This document shows positions 1 through 5,737 of a stretch of DNA of 6,119 bases, in pieces; the first letter of the stretch is position 1; the number at the start of each line of letters is the position of its first letter. Below the pieces are notes generated by a model that was not told where the DNA came from, did no database searches, and saw only the letters and a program-made list of their open reading frames with translations. A program made the translations under genes and the position numbers. The stretch lies in NCBI GenBank assembly GCA_030833265.1, contig JAURHO010000099.1, positions 1 through 6,119 on the forward strand, written 5' to 3'. Origin of the DNA: Crocinitomicaceae bacterium. GTDB lineage: Bacteria > Bacteroidota > Bacteroidia > Flavobacteriales_D > Crocinitomicaceae.

Positions 1-217
1 AAGGGCCGGTCATTAAACAAAGCTGATGACCTGTGGTTATGCTAAAAGTGTTAGCGTCTTGTAAAAGTGCTAAATTGCCTTTAACCTTATCAGATACTGA
101 GAGGTCTTTGTATTTTTCTTGCAAGACTTGCGCAAGTAGCGCTCTTTGTGCAGCAGGATAACTTTGCCTTTTAAGGGCAATTTGCTTTTCAAACTGAGCG
201 TAACGTTGCGCGTCCAT
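1..217 (-). CDS. bshC: BshC, bacillithiol biosynthesis cysteine-adding enzyme (N-terminal part, cut by the window edge)
   Basis: The first 72 codons read from ATG at 217 towards position 2. BshC is the putative ligase that adds cysteine to glucosaminyl-malate in the last step of making bacillithiol, a cytoplasmic low-molecular-weight thiol. The call rests on residues 60-72, ITTGHQLCLMTGP. This matches the family's TTGHQ...TGP segment near the start of its nucleotide-binding-like core. It is preceded by a helical stretch (residues 5-36, with SYP at 19-21) like that of Bacteroidetes homologues. The start lies two codons after the icmF stop (226-224), in the same frame, so no longer in-frame start is possible. 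From memory, homologues have roughly 85-95 residues before this motif, and here there are about 60, so the N-terminus looks short by about 25-35 residues. The upstream context is A-rich with no Shine-Dalgarno sequence. The gene is probably cotranscribed with icmF. The family call is fairly sure from one strong motif, but most of the protein is not visible. Confidence 0.82.
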   Translation of the reverse strand, partial: MDAQRYAQFEKQIALKRQSYPAAQRALLAQVLQEKYKDLSVSDKVKGNLALLQDANTFSITTGHQLCLMTGP

Positions 218-223
218 TTTTAA

Positions 224-3200
224 CTACATGTTTCTGCGGTACTGACCACCAACCTCAAACAAGGCGTTTGTCACTTGGCCTAATGAGGCTACTTTGCAGG
301 TCTCCATGAGTTCGGCAAAGATATTTTTGTTGCGAATGGCAGCGTCTTGCACTTTGCGAATTCCGTCTTCTGCTTTTGCTTTTTGCGCGTTTTGAAGATT
401 TTGAAGCATCTCAATTTGGTATTGCTTTTCAGCTTCAGTAGCTCGAATCACCTCTTTTGGTAAAATGGTTGGTGATCCTTTTGAACTGAGGAAGGTATTG
501 ACCCCAATAATCGGAAACTCACCGGTGTGCTTCAAAGTTTCGTAGTACAACGATTCTTCTTGAATTTTTGAGCGCTGATACATTGTTTCCATGGCGCCTA
601 GTACACCGCCACGTTCAGTGATGCGGTCAAATTCGGAAAGAACAGCTTCTTCTACTAAATCGGTAAGCTCTTCAATGATAAACGAACCTTGGAGTGGGTT
701 TTCATTTTTAGCCAAACCTAATTCGCGGTTGATGATCAACTGAATGGCCATGGCTCTGCGCACCGATTCTTCGGTTGGCGTGGTAATGGCTTCGTCATAG
801 GCATTGGTATGCAATGAGTTACAGTTGTCGTAGATAGCGTAAAGCGCCTGCAGTGTGGTGCGGATATCGTTGAAGTCGATTTCTTGCGCGTGCAAGGAAC
901 GGCCAGAAGTTTGGATGTGATACTTGAGCATTTGTGCTCTGGCATTGGCGCCATATTTCTTTGCCAAGGCTTTTGCCCAAATACGGCGAGCCACACGGCC
1001 AATAACTGCATATTCAGGATCAATACCGTTAGAGAAAAAGAAGGAAAGGTTCGGACCAAATTCATTGATGTCCATGCCACGGCTGAGGTAGTACTCTACA
1101 TAGGTAAAGCCGTTGGAAAGCGTAAAGGCCAATTGTGTAATTGGGTTAGCGCCAGCTTCAGCGATGTGATAACCGGAGATAGAGACCGAATAGAAGTTTC
1201 GGACACCATTGGCAATAAAGTATTCTTGGACATCGCCCATGAGGCGCAAAGCAAATTCAGTGGAGAAAATGCAAGTATTTTGTGCTTGATCTTCTTTTAA
1301 AATGTCGGCCTGAACCGTTCCTCTGACTTGTTTGAGGGTATCGGCTTTGATTTGTGCATATACTTCAGGTGCCAAAACTTGGTCACCGGTAACGCCTAGC
1401 AAGAATAAACCTAGCCCGTCATTGCCTTCAGGTAATTCACCTTGATAAGCTGGGCGTGGGGTTCCTTTTTCTTTGTAAATAGCGGCGATTTTCGCTTCAA
1501 CTTCTGCTTCAAGGCCGTTAGCCCTGATGTATTTTTCACAGTTTTGGTCAATGGCGGCGTTCATAAAGTAAGCCAGTAACATTGGGGCTGGGCCATTGAT
1601 GGTCATGGATACTGAAGTAGCTGGATGGCTGAGGTCAAAACCTGAATAGAGTTTTTTAGCGTCGTCTAGGCAGCAAATAGATACACCAGAATTTCCGATT
1701 TTGCCATAGATGTCTGGGCGCAAATCTGGGTCATTGCCGTAAAGTGTTACGGAGTCAAAGGCTGTAGACAAGCGCTTGGCAGGCATTCCGAGAGAAACGT
1801 AGTGGAAACGCTTGTTGGTGCGTTCTGGGCCACCTTCGCCAGCAAACATACGGGTTGGGTCTTCGCCTTCGCGTTTGAAAGGGAAAAGCCCAGCTGTGTA
1901 TGGGAATTCACCAGGAACATTTTCTTGGAGTACCCAATGCAAGATGTCACCCCAACTGCGGTAGTTCGGTGTTGCTACCTTTGGGATTTGCAAATGAGAC
2001 AACGATTCTGTGTGTGTTTGGATGCTCAAGACTTTATCCCGCACCTTGAATTGGTATTCAGGGTTTTTGAAAGCTTGTTTTTTGGCATCCCAATTTTGAA
2101 TGATCTCCCAGTTTTTGGGGTCAAAGTTGAGTTTTTCCTTTTCAAAAGCCTCTTGTAAAGACTTCACTAAGCGATCTTTGTCATCGAGGTTGGACGCGCT
2201 TAAGGCATCCATAGAAACCTGATAGCCATAGAGTTTTTCGGCTACTTGAACTTGCTGCGCTACCCATTTGTCATAGGCGCGGTTGTTTTCAGAGATTTCA
2301 GAAAGGTAGCGCGTGCGGTCTGGCGGAATCACGTAGATCTTTTCAGACATTTCACGCGTAATTTCAAAAGTAGATACCAAATTGCTATTGGCTTTGCTGA
2401 CCATTTTATCCATGAGCACCTTGTAAAGGGTGTTCATGCCTGGGTCGTTGAATTGTGAAGCAATAGTGCCATAAACAGGCATGTCATCTACAGGGTTGTC
2501 CCAGAGGTTGTGGTTGCGTTGGTATTGTTTGCGGACATCACGCAGGGCGTCGAGGGCACCGCGTTTGTCAAATTTATTGAGTGCAATGACGTCAGCAAAG
2601 TCGAGCATATCGATTTTCTCGAGTTGCGTAGCTGCACCGTATTCTGGCGTCATGACATATAATGAAACGTCAGAGTGGTCTAGAATTTCGGTGTCAGATT
2701 GCCCAATTCCGGAAGTTTCAAGAATGATGAGCTCATAATTGGCGGCTTTTAAAATCGAAATGGCTTCGGCCACATGTTTAGAAAGTGCCAAGTTGGACTG
2801 ACGCGTTGCCAAAGAGCGCATGTAAACCCTCGGGCTTTTGATGGCGTTCATGCGGATGCGGTCACCGAGTAGGGCGCCACCCGTTTTTCTTTTGGACGGG
2901 TCAACAGATACAACCGCAATTTCTTTTTCAGGGAAGTCAATTAAGAAACGGCGCACCAATTCATCGACTAATGACGATTTCCCAGCGCCACCTGTTCCGG
3001 TAATACCGAGCACAGGCACTGCTTTTTGCGCGCCTTTTTCTCGGAGGATTTGAAGCAATTCGGCATTGGCTTCTGGGTAATTTTCAGCGGCACTGATGCA
3101 ATGAGCTAGGTAAGGAACGATCTTCTTTTCTACTTGCTCGAGAATAGAAGCAGCGCTTTCTTTTTTAGGCTCTCCGACTGCGAAATCACATTTTTGAATG

Positions 3201-3616
3201 AGGTCGTTGATCATGCCTTGAAGGCCCATTGCGCGGCCATCATCAGGATGATATATTCGGGTAATGCCGTATTGTTGTAATTCTTCAATTTCAGAGGGAA
3301 GGATGGTGCCGCCTCCGCCACCAAAAATTTTGATGTGCGGTGCTCCTTTTTCTTGCAAAAGGTCATACATGTATTTGAAATACTCAGTATGGCCACCTTG
3401 ATAAGACGTCATGGCAATAGCCTGCGCATCTTCTTGAATGGCGCAATCAACCACTTCTTCAACCGAACGGTCATGCCCCAAGTGAATGACTTCACAGCCC
3501 GTTGCTTGGATAATGCGACGCATGATATTAATGGCCGCATCGTGACCATCAAAAAGCGAAGCAGCCGTTACGATGCGAATTTTATGTTGTGGGATATAAG
3601 GTTTTGCCTGTTCCAT
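224..3616 (-). CDS. icmF: Fused isobutyryl-CoA mutase with built-in G-protein chaperone (IcmF)
   Basis: This is a complete 1130-residue cytoplasmic adenosylcobalamin enzyme. The family interconverts isobutyryl-CoA and n-butyryl-CoA by a radical carbon-skeleton rearrangement. Residues ~12-145 are the B12-binding domain, with DGHDAA at 23-28 and H25 as the expected lower cobalt ligand. Residues ~200-410 are a MeaB-type GTPase, with Walker A GTGGAGKS (207-214), a DPSKRKTGGALLGDR segment (239-253), ETSGIGQSD (300-308) and NKFD (347-350). A linker follows, then the mutase barrel from ~560 to the end, with SISGYH (812-817) and a typical GGQYRRNM C-terminus. The positions equivalent to Tyr89 and Arg207 of Propionibacterium methylmalonyl-CoA mutase are F591 (in TRMFAGEG) and Q779 (in KEDQAQNT). 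This is the isobutyryl-CoA mutase signature. Automated annotation often calls such proteins methylmalonyl-CoA mutase. The length is slightly above the ~1090 residues I recall for characterised IcmF. The start agrees with the family N-terminus. A putative promoter lies just upstream, and bshC follows after 6 bp. Confidence 0.96.
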   Translation of the reverse strand: MEQAKPYIPQHKIRIVTAASLFDGHDAAINIMRRIIQATGCEVIHLGHDRSVEEVVDCAIQEDAQAIAMTSYQGGHTEYFKYMYDLLQEKGAPHIKIFGGGGGTILPSEIEELQQYGITRIYHPDDGRAMGLQGMINDLIQKCDFAVGEPKKESAASILEQVEKKIVPYLAHCISAAENYPEANAELLQILREKGAQKAVPVLGITGTGGAGKSSLVDELVRRFLIDFPEKEIAVVSVDPSKRKTGGALLGDRIRMNAIKSPRVYMRSLATRQSNLALSKHVAEAISILKAANYELIILETSGIGQSDTEILDHSDVSLYVMTPEYGAATQLEKIDMLDFADVIALNKFDKRGALDALRDVRKQYQRNHNLWDNPVDDMPVYGTIASQFNDPGMNTLYKVLMDKMVSKANSNLVSTFEITREMSEKIYVIPPDRTRYLSEISENNRAYDKWVAQQVQVAEKLYGYQVSMDALSASNLDDKDRLVKSLQEAFEKEKLNFDPKNWEIIQNWDAKKQAFKNPEYQFKVRDKVLSIQTHTESLSHLQIPKVATPNYRSWGDILHWVLQENVPGEFPYTAGLFPFKREGEDPTRMFAGEGGPERTNKRFHYVSLGMPAKRLSTAFDSVTLYGNDPDLRPDIYGKIGNSGVSICCLDDAKKLYSGFDLSHPATSVSMTINGPAPMLLAYFMNAAIDQNCEKYIRANGLEAEVEAKIAAIYKEKGTPRPAYQGELPEGNDGLGLFLLGVTGDQVLAPEVYAQIKADTLKQVRGTVQADILKEDQAQNTCIFSTEFALRLMGDVQEYFIANGVRNFYSVSISGYHIAEAGANPITQLAFTLSNGFTYVEYYLSRGMDINEFGPNLSFFFSNGIDPEYAVIGRVARRIWAKALAKKYGANARAQMLKYHIQTSGRSLHAQEIDFNDIRTTLQALYAIYDNCNSLHTNAYDEAITTPTEESVRRAMAIQLIINRELGLAKNENPLQGSFIIEELTDLVEEAVLSEFDRITERGGVLGAMETMYQRSKIQEESLYYETLKHTGEFPIIGVNTFLSSKGSPTILPKEVIRATEAEKQYQIEMLQNLQNAQKAKAEDGIRKVQDAAIRNKNIFAELMETCKVASLGQVTNALFEVGGQYRRNM

Positions 3617-3635
3617 AGGGTGTTTGATTGATGCG

Positions 3636-3668
3636 CAAATTTAGCTTTTTTTCAGGAATTCTTGACAA
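3636..3668 (-). promoter_or_regulatory. Putative Bacteroidetes-type promoter for icmF
   Basis: On the minus strand TAAATTTG (3643-3636) matches the Bacteroidetes -7 consensus TAnnTTTG. A TTG at 3668-3666, 22 bp further upstream, could serve as the -33 element. The -7 box ends 19 bp before the icmF ATG, so the predicted leader is only about 10-15 nt. The -33 part lies inside the last codons of the cysteine-cluster gene. The match is from consensus only. The same octamer also occurs by chance inside genes here, so position is the main support. icmF may also be read through from the gene upstream. Confidence 0.5.
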
Positions 3669-4155
3669 CAAGAATTTTATCGACAATAGCCGCAACAGCA
3701 GGGCAAATCAGGGTGTTTTGCGCTGTGAGGTCCATGATTTGATACATGTTTTTGCGGTCGGTGTGTGGGTATTCTCGGCAGGCGAGGGGGCGGTCGTCAT
3801 AAACGGCACAAGTGTTGTCGTCGAGGAGGTTGAAGCACGGTGAAGTTTGAAGGACGTAATCATCATCTTCGTCAACTTTGAGGTAGCGCGCAATCAATTG
3901 ACTCTCCTTCATTTTGAGGGCCTTAGCCATTCTTCTAATATCGGGTTGCCTAAAAATAGGGCTGGTGGTTTTACAGCAGTTGGCACAACTGAGGCAATCT
4001 TTCTTGGCAAATTCTTTTTGATGCGCTTCGTGAAAACGAGCATCGAGGTCTTTGGGTTTTTGCTTGTTCCATTTGCGAAGCTGAACCTGATTGCTTTTGA
4101 AATTTGTTTTGGCGTTTTCCAATATTGCCTGATCTTCCTTACTGAGTGCTGCCAT
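3652..4155 (-). CDS. YkgJ family cysteine-cluster (CxxCxxCC) protein
   Basis: A predicted cytoplasmic protein of 167 residues in the YkgJ / UPF0153 family, whose members are thought to bind zinc or an iron-sulphur cluster but whose role is unknown. The hallmark CLSCANCC gives C54, C57, C60 and C61. Further cysteines sit at C107 (SPCFNLL), C116 (NTCAVYDDRP), C126 (LACREYPHT) and C151 (CP). This is the usual family spacing, so all expected metal ligands appear present. The N-terminal 50 residues are charged and probably helical. I chose the ATG at 4155 (MAALSKEDQ...) over one 13 codons upstream at 4194. The longer form would leave 1 bp to the divergent gene and adds residues that do not look like the family. 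There is no Shine-Dalgarno sequence. It lies 35 bp upstream of icmF on the same strand, and a functional link to the mutase is not evident. Confidence 0.9.
   Translation of the reverse strand: MAALSKEDQAILENAKTNFKSNQVQLRKWNKQKPKDLDARFHEAHQKEFAKKDCLSCANCCKTTSPIFRQPDIRRMAKALKMKESQLIARYLKVDEDDDYVLQTSPCFNLLDDNTCAVYDDRPLACREYPHTDRKNMYQIMDLTAQNTLICPAVAAIVDKILVVKNS
3657..3676. repeat. Perfect 8-bp inverted repeat with 4-nt loop
   Basis: AATTCTTG (3657-3664) and CAAGAATT (3669-3676) are exact reverse complements separated by ACAA. Two further G-T wobble pairs could extend the stem on the plus-strand transcript. The repeat spans the last codons of the cysteine-cluster gene and includes the possible -33 TTG of the icmF promoter. 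In the minus-strand transcript the stem is followed by CCTGAAAAAAA, not by a U-run, so it is not a classical intrinsic terminator for the upstream gene. It could be an operator, a transcript-end structure, or chance. Confidence 0.45.
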
Positions 4156-4158
4156 ATG

Positions 4159-4166
4159 TAGGTTTG
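4159..4166 (+). promoter_or_regulatory. Putative -7 promoter element for the rightward genes
   Basis: TAGGTTTG fits the Bacteroidetes -7 consensus TAnnTTTG and lies in the 40-bp gap between the divergent genes, 29 bp before the ATG at 4196. The predicted leader would be about 20-25 nt. I see no TTG at the usual -33 distance, and a second, weaker box (TAACTTTA, 4170-4177) follows closely. On the other strand TATCTTCG (4187-4180) is one mismatch from consensus and could drive the cysteine-cluster gene. The location supports the call, but the sequence match alone is weak. Confidence 0.4.
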
Positions 4167-4195
4167 TGCTAACTTTACACGAAGATACAATCATA

Positions 4196-4441
4196 ATGGA
4201 ATTTCCGCAGTTCAGAAAGCTCTCAAATGGTAAATCGTATTATAAAATTACGGGGTCTGCTCATTTTATCGAGCTGCAAAATATCGGTTCGAAATGGTTG
4301 AGTTATCAATACCACGTCACCCAATTTCCTGATTTATTGCGCTTACAAGCCATGATTGATGCGGCGGCTCCTTTTGAAATAATTGATGCACAAGCATTTA
4401 TTGATATCCAAAAACAAACTGAAATAGCAAACGTTAATTGA
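4196..4441 (+). CDS. Small conserved-looking protein of unknown function (81 aa)
   Basis: I do not recognise a named family. The 81-residue product starts MEFPQFRKLSNGKSYYKI and contains a segment (residues 23-47) that looks like alternating beta strands (HFIELQNIGSKWLSYQYHV). There is no signal peptide, membrane helix or cysteine. The N-terminal pattern (FPQFRK...KSYYKI...F.E.Q.IG) resembles short uncharacterised Bacteroidetes proteins as I remember them, but this could not be checked. The ATG at 4196 is preferred over a GTG at 4166, because the GTG would overlap the putative promoter and place coding sequence across nearly the whole divergent gap. The gene ends 2 bp before the reductase start, so translation of the two may be coupled. 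The tight packing supports a real gene. Confidence 0.7.
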   Translation: MEFPQFRKLSNGKSYYKITGSAHFIELQNIGSKWLSYQYHVTQFPDLLRLQAMIDAAAPFEIIDAQAFIDIQKQTEIANVN

Positions 4442-4443
4442 AA

Positions 4444-5217
4444 ATGAAAAATACAGCACTTCTTACCGGAGCTTCTTCCGGCATCGGAAAAGAATTGGCT
4501 AAAATACATGCATCAAAAGGTCGTGACCTCATCCTTGTAGCCAGAAGACTCGAATTATTACAACAACTACAGGCTGAAATCATTGAAAAATACAAGGTTC
4601 AGGTAGAAATCATTCAAAAAGACCTGAGCGTAGTCGGTTCTTCTCAAGAACTATATGATGAAGTAACTGCCAAAGGATGGCAAGTGGATTATTTGTTTAA
4701 TAATGCTGGTTTTGGTGGTAAAGGCGCTTTTTTGGATCGAGACCTAGAGGCAGATGTTGAAATGGTGCGCTTAAATGTCATGGCACTCTTGAAATTGACG
4801 CATTTATTTGGTAAAGACATGAAAGCCAGAGGCAAAGGTAAAATTCTACAAACAGCAAGTACAGCAGGTTTTTTACCGGGCCCATACCAAAACACTTATT
4901 TTGCAACCAAAGCATTCGTGGTTTCACACACGCAAGGCTTGGCGCATGAATTGAAAGGGACAGGTGTAACCGTAACGGCGCTTTGCCCGGGCCCTGTAGC
5001 AACAGAGTTTGCACAAGTTGCCGGTTTTGGTGGTTCTAAAATGTTTGATGGCGCCGCTAGTGCCTACAAAACAGCATTTAAGGCCTACAATGCCACGGAA
5101 AAAGGGAAAACCATCTTTATTTCAGAGCTTCAGTATGCTTTTTTAATCAAAATATTGATGCCTTTTATGCCGACAAGCATTACCGCAGCAATCATCGCAA
5201 AAATGCAGCAATCTTAA
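4444..5217 (+). CDS. Short-chain dehydrogenase/reductase (classical SDR, DltE-like group)
   Basis: A complete 257-residue cytoplasmic NAD(P)-dependent oxidoreductase with a Rossmann fold. The glycine-rich cofactor motif is TGASSGIG (8-15). R34 and R35 at the end of strand 2 (LVARR) suggest a preference for NADP(H). D60 follows in the adenine-contacting position, and NNAG is at 86-89. The catalytic tetrad is N111, S139, Y152 and K156 (YFATK), followed by the PGP turn (182-184). Everything needed for activity is intact, and the length is typical. The pattern fits the COG0300 group of broad, poorly defined reductases, so the substrate cannot be told. The ATG at 4444 was chosen over an upstream TTG at 4438. 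It gives the normal SDR N-terminus with the first strand directly before TGASSGIG. The gene starts 2 bp after the 81-residue gene and ends 25 bp before the tatA-like gene. Confidence 0.93.
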   Translation: MKNTALLTGASSGIGKELAKIHASKGRDLILVARRLELLQQLQAEIIEKYKVQVEIIQKDLSVVGSSQELYDEVTAKGWQVDYLFNNAGFGGKGAFLDRDLEADVEMVRLNVMALLKLTHLFGKDMKARGKGKILQTASTAGFLPGPYQNTYFATKAFVVSHTQGLAHELKGTGVTVTALCPGPVATEFAQVAGFGGSKMFDGAASAYKTAFKAYNATEKGKTIFISELQYAFLIKILMPFMPTSITAAIIAKMQQS

Positions 5218-5229
5218 GGCTTTTCTTTG

Positions 5230-5237
5230 TAGTTTTG
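5230..5237 (+). promoter_or_regulatory. Possible -7 promoter element just before the tatA-like gene
   Basis: TAGTTTTG matches TAnnTTTG and ends only 5 bp before the ATG at 5243. If used, transcription would begin at or within a few bases of the start codon, giving a leaderless or nearly leaderless mRNA. There is no TTG at the -33 distance, and the surrounding 25-bp gap is T-rich, so a chance match is quite possible. The gene may instead be read through from the reductase gene. Confidence 0.3.
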
Positions 5238-5242
5238 TCTTT

Positions 5243-5737
5243 ATGTTGACCCTTCCACTCTTTTTAAGCGACGTCGCTGGCTCTGAAGTCATCGTGATCG
5301 TATTAGTGGTTTTGCTCTTTTTTGGTTCTAAAAGCGTTCCCGGAATTGCGAAATCTTTAGGGCAAGCGCTTTACCAAATTCGCAATGCTTCTAACGATCT
5401 TCAGCAAGAAATCCGCAAGTCAGGCGAAGAAATGAAAAAAGACCTCAACCTAGACGGCATTCTCAAAGAAACGGAAGAGGCTATTGCTCAGCCGCTCGAT
5501 CAAATGTACTCTGACCTCGATCACACCATTCATTATGGCAGCATGCCAAAACAAGTCAAACAGCAGGTCACCGCTGGCAATCCAGTCGTTGAGAACAACA
5601 TGAATCTTGAAGAAAAGCAAGCTGCTGATTCAGAAGTTAAGCAGGATGCAAATGCTGAACCAGATCAGGTTTCGTTAGACCAGGCTAATGATACACCAAA
5701 CAACCTAGACCAAACCAATTCAACTACCACCGCATGA
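5243..5737 (+). CDS. tatA: Twin-arginine translocase TatA/TatB family protein with long acidic tail
   Basis: A 164-residue inner-membrane protein of the TatA/TatB/TatE (mttA/Hcf106) family. These proteins oligomerise with TatC to export folded proteins bearing twin-arginine signals. A short N-terminal segment is followed by one membrane helix (about residues 14-26, GSEVIVIVLVVLLF), then the hinge FGSK (27-30) and the conserved VPGIAKSLG (32-40), which leads into an amphipathic helix running to about residue 65. This matches Bacteroidetes TatA-like proteins. From about residue 110 the tail is low-complexity, rich in Asp, Glu, Asn and Gln, and probably disordered. The length is more like TatB than the usual 60-90-residue TatA. 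The polar residue before the helix is E15, which does not settle TatA against TatB. No tatC is visible in the window. The stop overlaps the purE start in ATGA, which suggests translational coupling. Confidence 0.9.
   Translation: MLTLPLFLSDVAGSEVIVIVLVVLLFFGSKSVPGIAKSLGQALYQIRNASNDLQQEIRKSGEEMKKDLNLDGILKETEEAIAQPLDQMYSDLDHTIHYGSMPKQVKQQVTAGNPVVENNMNLEEKQAADSEVKQDANAEPDQVSLDQANDTPNNLDQTNSTTTA

Noticed and set aside
159..166. TAACTTTG promoter-like octamer on the plus strand (likewise TATTTTTG at 322-329)
   Set aside because: Both lie inside minus-strand genes with no plus-strand gene downstream, so they are taken as chance matches and as a guide to the background rate.
884..1300. Plus-strand open frame of 138 codons opposite icmF
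   Set aside because: It lies wholly inside the well-matched icmF coding region on the other strand. Its translation shows no family motif and it has no start-site context, so it is a shadow of icmF codon use.
1802..2158. Plus-strand open frame of 118 codons opposite icmF
   Set aside because: It is antisense to the mutase/linker part of icmF and has no recognisable domain. Like the other antisense frames in 224-3616, it is best explained by the strong coding frame opposite.
3847..4161. Plus-strand open frame of 104 codons opposite the cysteine-cluster gene
   Set aside because: The minus strand here encodes the complete CxxCxxCC pattern with normal spacing. The plus-strand translation is a hydrophobic mix without motifs.
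4156..4194. Longer N-terminus for the cysteine-cluster protein starting at 4194
   Set aside because: It would add 13 residues that do not look like the family and leave only 1 bp to the divergent start at 4196, with no room for promoters.
4166..4195. GTG start at 4166 for the 81-residue protein
   Set aside because: It overlaps the putative -7 box, and the ATG at 4196 gives a cleaner N-terminus.
4438..4443. TTG start at 4438 for the reductase
   Set aside because: It overlaps the preceding stop and adds only two residues. The ATG at 4444 gives the usual SDR N-terminus.
4985..4994. GC-rich CCCGGGCCC patch in the reductase gene
   Set aside because: It encodes the conserved CPGP turn of the SDR family, so codon constraint explains it without a regulatory role.
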